From the NCBI GenBank assembly GCA_934654605.1, contig CAKUGH010000011.1, forward strand, positions 1 through 43,441: 43,441 bases of DNA, in the 5' to 3' direction. The first letter of the stretch is position 1. Every line of letters begins with the position of its first letter. This DNA comes from an uncultured Collinsella sp. Its GTDB lineage: Bacteria > Actinomycetota > Coriobacteriia > Coriobacteriales > Coriobacteriaceae. Positions 8,712 through 17,961 of the stretch are shown here, piece by piece. Made by a program: the position numbers and the translations under genes. A model generated the notes under the pieces. That model made no database searches, was not told the origin of the DNA, and worked only from the letters and a program-made list of their open reading frames with translations.

Positions 8712-10061
8712 CTACTTCGGTGCGTTCCCGCTGCGGTCGCGTTCGCTTTGCTCCACGCGCCATTCTTCCCAGCCACGGCCCGCGGGTTGCCAAAACGCAC
8801 CACGCTCCAAGCCTTCGGGCAAGTAACGCTGATCGACCCAGCCTTCGGGATAATCGTGCGGATACTTGTACACACCGTACTCATCGCTGCCTGGGCGGTG
8901 ACGATCGCGCAGGTAGCTCGGCACTTCGCGCAGACCACTGCTGTGGATATCGGCCAGCGCTGCATCGATCGATGCCTCGCACGCGTTGGACTTAGGCGCC
9001 AGGCACACATAAAGCGCTGCTTGCGCCAGGTTAATGCGGCACTCGGGATAGCCAATGACCTCAGCAGACTTAAACGCGGCGTGCGCCACCAGTAGTGCCT
9101 GAGGATCGGCGTTTCCAACGTCCTCGGAAGCCTGAATCATAATACGGCGGGCAATAAACTTAGGGTCCTCCCCCGCATCGATCATGCGCGCAAGCCAGTA
9201 AATGGTGGCATCGGGGTCGCTACCGCGCATGGACTTGATGAACGCGCTGATGATGTCGTAGTGCATGTCGCCGTTTTTGTCATACGAAAACCCCCGACGC
9301 GGATTGGCGATCTTCACATCGTCGACCGTGATGGGATAGCGCTCCCCCGCAGCCGGCGCTGGCGTCCCTTCCGTATCGGGACGCGTGACGGCAATCTCGC
9401 TCGCAAGCTCGAGCGTCGTGAGCGCCGAGCGAGCGTCGCCCGCAGCCAGCGTGCAGATGGTCTTAACCGTATCCTCATCGGCCGAGAACTTACCGTTCAA
9501 GCCTTGCGGTGCCTCAAGCGCACGCTCGATAAGCGTTTCGATATCCTCGTCTTTTAAGTGCTCAAGCTCTACCACGCGTCCACGCGACAACAGTGCGGAG
9601 TTGACCTCGAAGTACGGGTTTTCGGTCGTGGCGCCAATCATAATGACGGTACGGTTTTCAACCGCATGCAAAAGCGCATCCTGCTGCGACTTCGAAAAAC
9701 GGTGAATCTCGTCGATGAACAAGATAGTACGGCGGTCATACGTATTCAGGCGCGTCTTTGCCTCGTCGATCACGCGACGCAGGTCCTTCACGGTGCCCGT
9801 CACGGCGCTAACCTCGACAAACTCGCTCTTAGTATGGTTGGCGATGATATGCGCCAGCGTCGTCTTGCCCGTACCGGCAGGCCCGTACAAGATCACGCTC
9901 GACAGCACGTCGTGCTCAATCGCCGCACGCAGCCACGAACCCTTGCCCACGGCCTTCTGCTGGCCCACGTACTCATCGAGCGAATTGGGGCGCATGCGCA
10001 CCGCGAGCGGCGCATTCTTAAAGGAACGCTCGCGCGTCGAAGCAGAAAAAAGGTCGTCCAT
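8712..10061 (-). CDS. rarA: Replication-associated recombination protein A (RarA/MgsA AAA+ ATPase)
   Basis: A AAA+ ATPase of about 450 residues that acts at stalled replication forks. Visible are Walker A GPAGTGKTTLA near residue 55, Walker B LFIDEIHRF near 105, sensor 1 IGATTENPYF and the C-terminal tetramerisation region (RGSDPDATIYWLARMIDAGEDP). I took the ATG at 10061 (MDDLFSAS). In-frame ATGs at 10067 and 10076 are possible and none has a clear ribosome site. The TATACT at about 10099 may be its -10 box, but I found no good -35. Confidence 0.95.
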   Translation of the reverse strand: MDDLFSASTRERSFKNAPLAVRMRPNSLDEYVGQQKAVGKGSWLRAAIEHDVLSSVILYGPAGTGKTTLAHIIANHTKSEFVEVSAVTGTVKDLRRVIDEAKTRLNTYDRRTILFIDEIHRFSKSQQDALLHAVENRTVIMIGATTENPYFEVNSALLSRGRVVELEHLKDEDIETLIERALEAPQGLNGKFSADEDTVKTICTLAAGDARSALTTLELASEIAVTRPDTEGTPAPAAGERYPITVDDVKIANPRRGFSYDKNGDMHYDIISAFIKSMRGSDPDATIYWLARMIDAGEDPKFIARRIMIQASEDVGNADPQALLVAHAAFKSAEVIGYPECRINLAQAALYVCLAPKSNACEASIDAALADIHSSGLREVPSYLRDRHRPGSDEYGVYKYPHDYPEGWVDQRYLPEGLERGAFWQPAGRGWEEWRVEQSERDRSGNAPK

Positions 10062-10121
10062 AACCATCCCGTACATCAGTCTCAGTCATCGTATACGAAC
10101 AGTATACCGAAAAGATACGAA

Positions 10122-11369
10122 CTACCGTTCGTTAATATAGGTGCGATGCGGAAACTTCAGACCCGGGAATAGTTTGCTCGTCAGCTCGCAGAAATAACCG
10201 TCCGTCATACTCGCGATGTAATCCACCACCGCTTGATTCTTGTCGTCCTGCCAGGCATAGGTGCGATCGTAGTAGGAAAGCTGCTGCTCAATGCGCGAAA
10301 TGTGGTGCTTAAAGATGTAAGAGGACTCGTCGCCATCATTTAAATCCTGCAGGCAACGGTCGTAGAGCTTTTCGAACGCCTCGCGCAGCTCCGCCTCCGA
10401 ATCGCCCTCGATGCCGCCCTTGCTGTAGATCTTCTCGTAGTTCTCGCGCTTGGCTCGGCGGATTTCCTCAAACAGATCCTCGCTCATCTCGATACGCGGT
10501 TTGCCGTAACTATGCTCAACGATATCGACAGAAGCGTGCGTGAGGATCCAGCTGTTGTAAAAACCGCCCAGACCGTCGTCAAAAGCGTCGGGTTCAAGCA
10601 GGCCCGCCGCGATCGCATCCTGGCGATCACGACCGACGTAGGCGAGGATATCCGAGATGCGCACGACGCAGCCCTCGAGCGTCATGGGGCGCAGATGCTC
10701 AATCGCGCTATAACCCGTGGCGATGCAATCCTCGACTGTCTGATCGAACTGTTCAAAGGATGCCATGCTCGACAGCTCAAACACGCGCTGCTCGTACTCG
10801 CCGTTGTGGCACAGCACGCCATCGAGCGTCTGGAGCGACACGTTGCGGCCATAGAGTGCATCGAGCACGCGCACCGACTGTACGTTGTGGAAAAAGAAAC
10901 GACCGGTGCGCTCGTGATAGATATCGTTGAGGAAGCGCTCGCCGGCATGGCCGAAGGGCGTATGTCCCAGGTCATGACCCAGACCAATTGCCTCAATCAG
11001 GTCGCAATTGAGCCCCAAGGCGCGACCGATATCGCGCGCAATGCGCGAGACGAGCTGCACATGCAGGCCACGACGCGACAAGTCGTCGTTGCTGCGAAAG
11101 CTAAAGACCTGCGTTTTACCTGCATAGCGGGTGTATGCCGGCAGATGGAGGATCTTCTCGGTATCGCGCATAAACGCCGGGCGCATAAGCGTGCCTTGGT
11201 CTGCGGCACGGGCGACACGACGAACGACCTGGTCGTCATTGCAACGATACGGGTTGATGGCACCCGATGCACGATCGGCGGCAATGCGCTCGATAAGCTC
11301 GGGCGACAACGCCGAGGGAATACGGTCCATGCGCGCCTTGATGGCGGCCGTTTCTTGATTAGTTGCCAT
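10122..11369 (-). CDS. dgt: Deoxyguanosinetriphosphate triphosphohydrolase (dGTPase), HD family
   Basis: A 415-residue HD-domain hydrolase. The motifs HLPAYTRYAGKTQVF, the H...HD pair in GLGHDLGHTPFGHAGE, and a later aspartate in CVVRISDILAY build the metal site that splits dGTP (or dNTP) into nucleoside and triphosphate. The family controls dNTP pools and affects DNA fidelity. I chose the ATG at 11369 because it has AAGGAG 7 nt upstream; a 9-residue longer form is possible. It lies between the A24 peptidase gene and rarA, all in the same direction. Confidence 0.93.
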   Translation of the reverse strand: MATNQETAAIKARMDRIPSALSPELIERIAADRASGAINPYRCNDDQVVRRVARAADQGTLMRPAFMRDTEKILHLPAYTRYAGKTQVFSFRSNDDLSRRGLHVQLVSRIARDIGRALGLNCDLIEAIGLGHDLGHTPFGHAGERFLNDIYHERTGRFFFHNVQSVRVLDALYGRNVSLQTLDGVLCHNGEYEQRVFELSSMASFEQFDQTVEDCIATGYSAIEHLRPMTLEGCVVRISDILAYVGRDRQDAIAAGLLEPDAFDDGLGGFYNSWILTHASVDIVEHSYGKPRIEMSEDLFEEIRRAKRENYEKIYSKGGIEGDSEAELREAFEKLYDRCLQDLNDGDESSYIFKHHISRIEQQLSYYDRTYAWQDDKNQAVVDYIASMTDGYFCELTSKLFPGLKFPHRTYINER

Positions 11370-11400
11370 GGCATGCTCCTTAAGAAGGATGCGCAATCGG

Positions 11401-11823
11401 TTACAGCGTGCAGCCCACGACCTCGATTATGGCAAAAATCGACACCAAAAACGGCAGCAATGGCAGGGAGCGCGATTTTGTGATGAGGCAGGCGATGGCA
11501 AGGAACAGGAGTGCGGCGGCAAATGCCACGATGCCGCCCATGGGGTCGAGCGTACAAAACGCGAAAAGCGCCTTGGCATCCCCCATGCCAATACCCGGGG
11601 CTTGACGGAGGCGCCGCCAGAGGCACTCAGTCAGCACGAGAGTAAGGTACACGATGACAGCAGGACCAGCATGGTCAAGAGCCGTGTCCATGCCACGATC
11701 GAGCCAAACCCCCGCAAACGCCGCTATGGCACAAGCCCCGGCAAGCGCGTTCGGGAACCGCCGCTCCCGCGCATCGATGATGGCGCCGGTGATGGCGCAC
11801 AGCCAAAACGGGATATAGACCAT
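11401..11823 (-). CDS. Small A24-family prepilin-type peptidase
   Basis: A 140-residue membrane protein with about four hydrophobic segments and both catalytic motifs of aspartyl peptidase family A24: D17 in IIDARERRFPN, and D82 in GIGMGDAKA. It lacks the N-terminal methylase domain of full-size PilD, so it resembles the short TadV/CpaA-type enzymes that trim leader peptides of type IV pilins. No pilin or secretion ATPase gene is in the window, so its substrate must be encoded elsewhere. It lies just downstream of a strong terminator and upstream of dgt. Confidence 0.85.
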   Translation of the reverse strand: MVYIPFWLCAITGAIIDARERRFPNALAGACAIAAFAGVWLDRGMDTALDHAGPAVIVYLTLVLTECLWRRLRQAPGIGMGDAKALFAFCTLDPMGGIVAFAAALLFLAIACLITKSRSLPLLPFLVSIFAIIEVVGCTL

Positions 11824-11855
11824 CGAGCACCTCCTCGAACATCGGTCTCAAAGCA

Positions 11856-11896
11856 AAAACCACCACAAAGGTGCCTGTCCCCTTTGTGGTGGTTTT
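11856..11896. terminator. Bidirectional hairpin terminator, copy 1 of a dispersed repeat
   Basis: A perfect 16-bp inverted repeat, AAAACCACCACAAAGG and CCTTTGTGGTGGTTTT, around a 9-nt loop TGCCTGTCC. It ends in T-runs on both strands. On the minus strand it terminates the glycosyltransferase message. An identical hairpin, reversed in orientation, occurs at 19501-19541. Confidence 0.85.
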
Positions 11897-11904
11897 GATG
11901 GTGG

Positions 11905-13200
11905 TTATTTGGCGCCTTGCATAACCTCGTCGAGGGTTACGCTGACGGCGTGCTGCGTCGGGACCCAGTCGACCTTCAGGAACAGTGCAGCCACCGTGAT
12001 GGGGATATAGCTGAACATAAAGATCGGGAAGGTGAACAGGTTGGTCACCAAACGCCACTTCTGCGCACAGTGAATGTGTTTGTACTCAAAGATGGTCGTA
12101 AGCAGCGCCAGGATAAAGAAGGTCTGGTACATCATCGCGAAGGTCATAATGAGTGAGGCGGCACAAGCCTGCATCTCGACCTCGGTAGCCAAGAAACCGT
12201 GCGAGAGCCCGCCCACGATGAGGAAGGTCGCGTTGGCGAGCATGGAGATCAGGGACAGCAGCATGCCCGGCGCGATGGTCATGAACATGTCGTAGGCAGC
12301 AAAGCGGCGATAGCGGAAGGTCGATTTGACCAGGTGTTTGCCATACGTAAAGAATACCTGGTAGAAGCCCTTGGTCCAGCGCATACGCTGCTTCCAAGAG
12401 GCCTTAAACGTCACCGGCTGCTCATCAAAGAACTCTGCCGGCGCATAACCGATGCGAATACCGTGAATGGCGCAGAACGTGGTGAACTGAATGTCCTCGG
12501 TCAGTGTATGGAACTGCCAGCCGTGCATGCCCTCGATCACGCTCGCCGAGATCAGGTAACCCGAACCCGAAACAGCGCAGGACGTCTTGCAGATATTACG
12601 CGCGTTGTTGAGGAAGCGCGCCTCGCGCAGATACCAAGTGGCGTTGGCGGCCGAAATCCATGAGCTGCCAAAGTTCTTAGAATTACGATAGCTCGTGACC
12701 ACATGGAAACCCTGGTCAAAGGCATCGTTCATCTTGGAGACGTAATCGCGGGAGATAACGTTATCCGCGTCGAAGATAAAGTAGCCCTCAAACGTGTCGG
12801 GATACTCATTGAGGATACGATCGAAACCAAAGTCCATGACCCAGCTCTTACCCTTGCGGGCAAGGTCGTTACGCTCGTAGACGATAGCGCCGGCCTCGCG
12901 CGCGAGCTGCGCGGTGTTGTCGGTACAGGCATCGGCGACGACAAAGACTTCGATAAGCTCGGACGGATAATCCTGGTCCTTAATGGAGCGCACGAGGTTG
13001 GCGATTACCGCCTCCTCATTATGCGCCGCAATGAAGAAGGCGTAGCGATGGAGCTTTTTGGCCTTGGGTGGCGCGACCTCACCGCGGAGAGCGCCAATGA
13101 CAAAGAAGACCACCTGATACAGGAAGCAAAACGTGAGCAGCGTAACCACAATCTGGTTAAAGATCACGATGGGCGTGTTGGTTTGCAAAAAGGCGAGCAT
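11905..13200 (-). CDS. Membrane glycosyltransferase family 2
   Basis: A 431-residue inner-membrane GT2 enzyme. A first membrane helix spans about residues 12-36, followed by a cytoplasmic GT-A domain with IAAHNEEAVI, VVADACTDNT, FDADN (the DxD metal and nucleotide-sugar site), TED (the base) and QRMRW (the acceptor-site motif of processive enzymes). Three or four C-terminal membrane helices follow, from about 310 to 415. This architecture is typical of chitin/hyaluronan/cellulose-synthase-like polymerases that make and export a polysaccharide; the sugar is unknown. Its ATG has GGGAG 6 nt upstream. It appears monocistronic, with a promoter before it and a terminator after it. Confidence 0.9.
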   Translation of the reverse strand: MLAFLQTNTPIVIFNQIVVTLLTFCFLYQVVFFVIGALRGEVAPPKAKKLHRYAFFIAAHNEEAVIANLVRSIKDQDYPSELIEVFVVADACTDNTAQLAREAGAIVYERNDLARKGKSWVMDFGFDRILNEYPDTFEGYFIFDADNVISRDYVSKMNDAFDQGFHVVTSYRNSKNFGSSWISAANATWYLREARFLNNARNICKTSCAVSGSGYLISASVIEGMHGWQFHTLTEDIQFTTFCAIHGIRIGYAPAEFFDEQPVTFKASWKQRMRWTKGFYQVFFTYGKHLVKSTFRYRRFAAYDMFMTIAPGMLLSLISMLANATFLIVGGLSHGFLATEVEMQACAASLIMTFAMMYQTFFILALLTTIFEYKHIHCAQKWRLVTNLFTFPIFMFSYIPITVAALFLKVDWVPTQHAVSVTLDEVMQGAK

Positions 13201-13231
13201 GCAGGCTCCCGAGAACGCGTTACGTAAACAA

Positions 13232-13264
13232 CAATATATCTTACCGCAGGCTAATCGAGTTCAA
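13232..13264 (-). promoter_or_regulatory. Possible promoter of the glycosyltransferase gene
   Basis: On the minus strand TTGAAC (13259-13264) is followed by the AT-rich TAAGATATATTG. The best -10 hexamer is uncertain, because the spacing is 15 bp to TAAGAT and 20 bp to TATATT. It sits about 40 nt before the ribosome site. Confidence 0.4.
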
Positions 13265-13282
13265 GAAACCACCTAATACTGG

Positions 13283-14296
13283 CTAGGCTTCGAGCAGACC
13301 GAGCTGCGGAACGATATCGTCGCCAGCAGCGGTGCGGCCAAGCGAGCGCGGGGCCAAATCGTCCAAGACGGCGGCGAGATCCCACGGCAGCTCGTCGCGG
13401 CACTCAATGCGCTCCCCCGTCACGGGATGGTCGAACGCCACGCGCCAGGAATGCAGGAATTGCCTGGTCAGACCCTGATCGGCGCGTGCATCGCACTTTC
13501 CGTAGAGCGGATCGCCCACGCAGGCATGATTGATATGGCGCATGTGCACGCGAATCTGGTGCGTGCGGCCGGTAAACAGATGGCACTCGACGAGCGTATA
13601 GCCATCGTCAAAGCGGGTGGAATCGAAACGCTCGAGGACCTTGAAGGTCGTGATGGCCTGACGCGCGAAAGGATCGTCAGACACCGCCATCTTGACGCGG
13701 TCGCGCGTGGAACGGGCTATACCGGTGTTGATGGTGCCCTCGTCCATGGCAATATGGCCGTGGACGAGCGTGATATAGCGACGGTCGAGCGTTCGCGTGC
13801 GGATAAGGTTCTGCAACGCGCGCTGGGTGTCGTCGTCCTTGGCCGCGAGCATAAGGCCCGAGGTATCGCGATCCAAACGATGCACGATACCGGGGCGGTC
13901 CTCGCCCTGCACGGTACCCAGATGATCGATACCGCAGTGATAGACCAGGGCATTGGCAAGCGTGCCGCTCTCATGGCCATGGGCAGGATGGCACACCAGG
14001 CCGCGCTGCTTGGAGAGCACGATGAGGTGGTCGTCCTCGTAGCGAATGTCGAGGGGGATGGCCTCGGGAATCACATCGGTGGGATCGTGCGGCTCAGGAA
14101 GATCGACCGAAATACGGTCGCCGGCACGCACGACGTATTTTTTGGACAGGCAGGTCTCGCCATTGACAGCAACGGCACCGCCCTCGATCAGATGCGCGCA
14201 GGCAGAGCGCGTAGGGCAGCCATCGTTGGCGCCCAGATAGGCGTCAAGACGCTGACCAGCGGTATCGTCGGCAACAAGAATATGGATGTCGGCCAT
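13283..14296 (-). CDS. RluA-family RNA pseudouridine synthase (RluD-like)
   Basis: A 337-residue enzyme that isomerises uridine in rRNA or tRNA. An N-terminal S4 RNA-binding domain covers about residues 12-75 (QRLDAYLGANDG, GGAVAVNGE). The catalytic domain carries the aspartate in HRLDRDTSGLM, plus LVHG, TGRTHQIRVH and the C-terminal LHSWRVAFDHP. The layout best fits RluD, but RluC-type specificity cannot be excluded. Its ATG overlaps the lspA stop as TAATG, so it is translationally coupled to lspA, an arrangement common in Gram-positive bacteria. Confidence 0.93.
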   Translation of the reverse strand: MADIHILVADDTAGQRLDAYLGANDGCPTRSACAHLIEGGAVAVNGETCLSKKYVVRAGDRISVDLPEPHDPTDVIPEAIPLDIRYEDDHLIVLSKQRGLVCHPAHGHESGTLANALVYHCGIDHLGTVQGEDRPGIVHRLDRDTSGLMLAAKDDDTQRALQNLIRTRTLDRRYITLVHGHIAMDEGTINTGIARSTRDRVKMAVSDDPFARQAITTFKVLERFDSTRFDDGYTLVECHLFTGRTHQIRVHMRHINHACVGDPLYGKCDARADQGLTRQFLHSWRVAFDHPVTGERIECRDELPWDLAAVLDDLAPRSLGRTAAGDDIVPQLGLLEA

Positions 14297-14895
14297 TAGC
14301 GCTCGTTCCTTTCGCGAATCTTGCGGGCACGCTCCCCACGCTGCTTAGCCTTGCGCTTGGCGCGGGCCTCGTCACGGGCGTTAAGCTCGGCGGTCGCATC
14401 GACCTCACGGGCCGCGGGACTCAAGAACATATAGCCGAAGAGGGCGAGCACGACGCCCACGGTAATGCCGATATCGGCAACATTGAAGACGGGAAAGTCG
14501 ATGAAGGTGGTGGCGATAAAATCGGTCACGAAGCCAAAGGCCAGACGGTCGATAGCGTTACCGATGGCGCCGCCCGTAACCATCGCCATGCCCACAACCT
14601 CTAGGTGGGCAAGCTGGGGTGCACGATCGAGGTACACGGCAATGGCGATAATGACCGCCAACGCCAACACGGCAAATGCAACGCCATGCCCCTCGCCCAT
14701 GCTAAAGGCAGCACCGATATTGCGCACAAACAGGAAGTCGATCACGCCGGGGATAACAGTCACATGCAGAGCATCGCCCGCGGCACGAACCGCAAGCTTG
14801 GTCAGCTGATCAACAAGCAGCACAGCCAGCGCCACCCCACCAGCAACGCCCAACCGCCAACGCAAAGGCGGTGTCATATCCCCAGTACGGCCCAA
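14296..14895 (-). CDS. lspA: Lipoprotein signal peptidase (signal peptidase II)
   Basis: An integral membrane aspartyl protease of 199 residues that removes signal peptides from lipidated prolipoproteins. Four membrane segments are seen, together with the two catalytic aspartate motifs GNAIDRL and FNVADIG. About 35 extra residues at the C terminus are strongly basic (EARAKRKAKQRGERARKIRER) and cytoplasmic, a tail absent from the E. coli enzyme. The TTG at 14895 has an AGGGGA site upstream; an ATG at 14877 is the alternative start. Confidence 0.95.
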   Translation of the reverse strand: MGRTGDMTPPLRWRLGVAGGVALAVLLVDQLTKLAVRAAGDALHVTVIPGVIDFLFVRNIGAAFSMGEGHGVAFAVLALAVIIAIAVYLDRAPQLAHLEVVGMAMVTGGAIGNAIDRLAFGFVTDFIATTFIDFPVFNVADIGITVGVVLALFGYMFLSPAAREVDATAELNARDEARAKRKAKQRGERARKIRERNER

Positions 14896-15014
14896 ATCAA
14901 TCCCCTACCTTCAAGAACTTGAATTCCGTTTAGTGCAAGTAATCATCTTATAGTGACAAACGCCAAACGCGCAGCATATTCACCAACGAAAGCCAAATAA
15001 CCAGCACAAAACAA

Positions 15015-15045
15015 AAGCGACATTCCGAAGAACGGAATGTCGCTT
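15015..15045 (-). terminator. Hairpin terminator after ileS
   Basis: AAGCGACATTCCG and CGGAATGTCGCTT form a perfect 13-bp stem around AAGAA, followed on the minus strand by TTTTGTTTTG. It lies 70 nt after the ileS stop. The rest of 14896-15116 shows no gene. Confidence 0.8.
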
Positions 15046-15116
15046 ATTGTCAGCGGAGCAAATGGACCAAAGACGCCCAAATTCGCCCAATAACTAAAAT
15101 GCTAGGTTACCGAGCC

Positions 15117-17918
15117 TTAAAGGGCTTCGGCGCAGCGTTTACAGATGTGAGCGTGGCCGTTGTACTCGCCGACGGTGGTGCGGTAGTTCCAGCAACGGTC
15201 GCAGCACTCGCCCTCGGCAGCCTCGATGACAACGGAAAGCTCCTCGCCCTGGGTCAGTTCAACATCGGAGACGATGTAGAACTCGGCCAGATCGACGGCC
15301 TTGTCACCGGTCAGCAGCGCGTACATCTCGGCGGGAACGACCGCCTTGACGCGGACCTGCTGGCTCTTGGTGAAGGTGCCTGCGGAGCGGGCATCCTCAA
15401 GGGCCTTGGTCACGGCGCTACGGAGCTCGAGCGAAGCCTCGAGCACGCCCTCAAACTCATTGGCCTCGTCGACCGTGATGGGCGACTTGTACCAATCGAG
15501 CAGCGCAGCGTACTTCTGATGATCGACGCAGCCGGCGGGCGCATAGGCCATGGCCTCGTCGACCGTGTAGGACAGGATCGGCTGCAGGTCGCGCATGAGC
15601 ATCGAGAAGAGCTCGGCCAGCACGGTCTGGGCGCTGCGGCGCTCGAGCGAACCGGGCTTGTCGCAGTACAGACGGTCCTTCAGGGCGTCGAGGTACACGT
15701 TGGAAAGCTCGGTAACCACGAAGTCGTAGAGCGCACGGTAGGCGCGCGGGAACTCGTAGCAAGAGTAAGCGTCGTCGACCTCGGCCTGGACCTGGGTCAG
15801 ACGGGCAACCATGAGCTTGTCGAGCGGCAGCAGGTCGGCAAAGGCGACGCCGTCGGTCTCGGGCTCAAACTGACCCTCGAGCTCGGAGAGCAGGAAGCGC
15901 AGCGTGTTGCGGAAACGACGGTAGGCATCGGACGTACGAGCGAGAATCTCGTGGTCGATGGACACGTCGGAGCTGGTGTCGACGGAGGCAACCCACAGGC
16001 GGATGATGTCGGCGCCCATCTCGTCGCAGACCTTGTTGGGGTCGATGACGTTGCCGAGCGACTTGGACATCTTGCGGCCCTGGCCATCGAGGGTGAAGCC
16101 CTGCGAGACGACCGCCTTGTACGGAGCGTGGCCGTTGGCACCCACCGAGGTGAGCAGCGAGCTCTGGAACCAACCGCGGTGCTGGTCGGAGCCCTCGAGG
16201 TACACGTCCGCCGGATACTCCAGCTCGGGACGGTACTCACAGACGGCCTTCCAGGAGACGCCGGAATCCCACCACACGTCGAGGATGTCCTTATCGGCCT
16301 TGAGGTGATGACCGCCGCACTTGGGGCAGACGCAGGACTCGCCCAGGTAGCTCTCGGGAGCGTCGGTGAACCAGGCGTCGGAGCCCTTCTCGTGGAAGAG
16401 CTTGATGACAGCGTCGAGCGTGGCATCGTTCATGACCTTCTCGCCGCAGTCGGCGCAGGTGTAGCTCGGGATGGGCACGCCCCAGTTGCGCTGACGGCTG
16501 ATGCACCAGTCGGGACGCTGCTCGACCATGGCGCCGATGCGGTTGGCGGCATGAGCCGGGTACCACTTGACGTTCTCGCGAACCTCCTTGCCAGCCTGCT
16601 CGCGCAAACCGGTCTTGTCCATCGAGACAAACCACTGGTCGGTGGCACGGAAAAGCACCGGGTGCTTGCAGCGCCAGCAGTGCGGATAGCTGTGCGTGAT
16701 CTTCTTCTCGAGGACCAGGGTACCGCGCTCGCGCAGGAACTCGATGATGTGCGGGTTGGCCTCGTCGGTATCCATACCGCTGAAGGGGCCACCGGTGCCA
16801 AACTCCTCGCCGGTGTAGAACTTGCCGTCGTCATCGACCGGCATGCAGATGTCGGTGATGCCCTCCTTGAGGCAGGCGAAGTAGTCGTCGACGCCGTGGC
16901 CGGGCGAGTTGTGGACGATACCGGTACCGTCATCGACACCGACGTAATCGGCCAGCAGCGCCACGCCCTCGACACCGTCGAAGATCGGCTGCTTGTAGTG
17001 GATGTGGTGGAAGGTCTCGGCGGGAACCACGTAGGGCTTGCCGTCGACCATGACCGGAGTGTACTCCCAGCCAAACTCCTCGCAGCACTTGGGAGCCAGG
17101 TCCTCGAGCATGACCTCGGCGCGGCCGTCGTGCTCGACGGCGACGTAAGCGGCGCCGGGCTTGAGGGAAACTGCCTGGTCGGAGGGGATGGTCCACGGCG
17201 TGGTCGTCCAGATGATGAAGTCGACCGGGCCGTCAAAGTTCTCGAGGCCGGCGGGCTTGGAGGTCATCTCGAAGCGCACGAAGATGGAGGGGCTCGTCTC
17301 GTCAGAGTACTCGATCTCGGCCTCGGCGAGCGCGGTATGGCAGTGCTTGCACCAGTGGACGGGCTTGTGACCGCGATAGATCATGCCCTTATCGAACATG
17401 GCCTTAAAGACCTCGATGTCGGCGGCATCGTGCTGGTGATAGAGTGTCAGATAGGGGTTGTCCCAGTCGCCGAGCACGCCCAGGCGGCGGAAACCGGCCT
17501 TCTGCAGCTCGATGTTCTCGACAGCGAACTTGTTGCAGAGCTCGCGGATCTTAGCCGTGGAAGTCTGGTTGAACTTCTCGGTGCCGAGCTTCTCCTCGAC
17601 CTTGTGCTCGATCGGCTGACCGTGGCAGTCCCAACCGGGGACATAGGGAACTTCGCAGCCCTGCATCATCCAGTAACGGTTGATCATGTCCTTGGAGATC
17701 TTATTCATGGCGTGGCCGATGTGGATCGGACCGTTGGCGTACGGAGGGCCGTCGTGCAGCACGAACTTCTTGTGACCCTCGTTCTTCTTCAGAACCTGCT
17801 CGTAGACCTTGTTGTCCTGCCAGTCCTTGAGTCGCTTAGGCTCGGACTTGGAAAGACCGGCACGCATGGGAAAACCGGTCTTGGGCAGATTCATCGTCTG
17901 CTTGTACTCGTTTGCCAC
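15117..17918 (-). CDS. ileS: Isoleucine--tRNA ligase
   Basis: A class I synthetase of 933 residues that charges tRNA-Ile. HIGH is at residues 66-69, KMSKS in the sequence GRKMSKSLGNV near 600, and an editing domain lies between them. The C-terminal zinc finger has two C-x2-C pairs (CDRC and CKRC), marking the eubacterial type. I chose the GTG at 17918 because MANEYKQTMNLPKTGFPMR matches the usual N terminus and AAGGGG lies 6 nt upstream. A longer frame reaching 18023 would be translated from inside the riboswitch terminator. It is preceded by a T-box leader and followed by a terminator, so it is probably a single-gene unit. Confidence 0.97.
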   Translation of the reverse strand: MANEYKQTMNLPKTGFPMRAGLSKSEPKRLKDWQDNKVYEQVLKKNEGHKKFVLHDGPPYANGPIHIGHAMNKISKDMINRYWMMQGCEVPYVPGWDCHGQPIEHKVEEKLGTEKFNQTSTAKIRELCNKFAVENIELQKAGFRRLGVLGDWDNPYLTLYHQHDAADIEVFKAMFDKGMIYRGHKPVHWCKHCHTALAEAEIEYSDETSPSIFVRFEMTSKPAGLENFDGPVDFIIWTTTPWTIPSDQAVSLKPGAAYVAVEHDGRAEVMLEDLAPKCCEEFGWEYTPVMVDGKPYVVPAETFHHIHYKQPIFDGVEGVALLADYVGVDDGTGIVHNSPGHGVDDYFACLKEGITDICMPVDDDGKFYTGEEFGTGGPFSGMDTDEANPHIIEFLRERGTLVLEKKITHSYPHCWRCKHPVLFRATDQWFVSMDKTGLREQAGKEVRENVKWYPAHAANRIGAMVEQRPDWCISRQRNWGVPIPSYTCADCGEKVMNDATLDAVIKLFHEKGSDAWFTDAPESYLGESCVCPKCGGHHLKADKDILDVWWDSGVSWKAVCEYRPELEYPADVYLEGSDQHRGWFQSSLLTSVGANGHAPYKAVVSQGFTLDGQGRKMSKSLGNVIDPNKVCDEMGADIIRLWVASVDTSSDVSIDHEILARTSDAYRRFRNTLRFLLSELEGQFEPETDGVAFADLLPLDKLMVARLTQVQAEVDDAYSCYEFPRAYRALYDFVVTELSNVYLDALKDRLYCDKPGSLERRSAQTVLAELFSMLMRDLQPILSYTVDEAMAYAPAGCVDHQKYAALLDWYKSPITVDEANEFEGVLEASLELRSAVTKALEDARSAGTFTKSQQVRVKAVVPAEMYALLTGDKAVDLAEFYIVSDVELTQGEELSVVIEAAEGECCDRCWNYRTTVGEYNGHAHICKRCAEAL

Positions 17919-17961
17919 GGTACCCCTTTCATGTCGTGGGCGCGCACGCCCTCTGGGCACC

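Noticed and set aside
10077..10121. GTATAC repeats near the rarA start as an operator
   Set aside because: Two short GTATAC hexamers overlap a probable -10 box and the dgt end; the match is too short to support a binding site.
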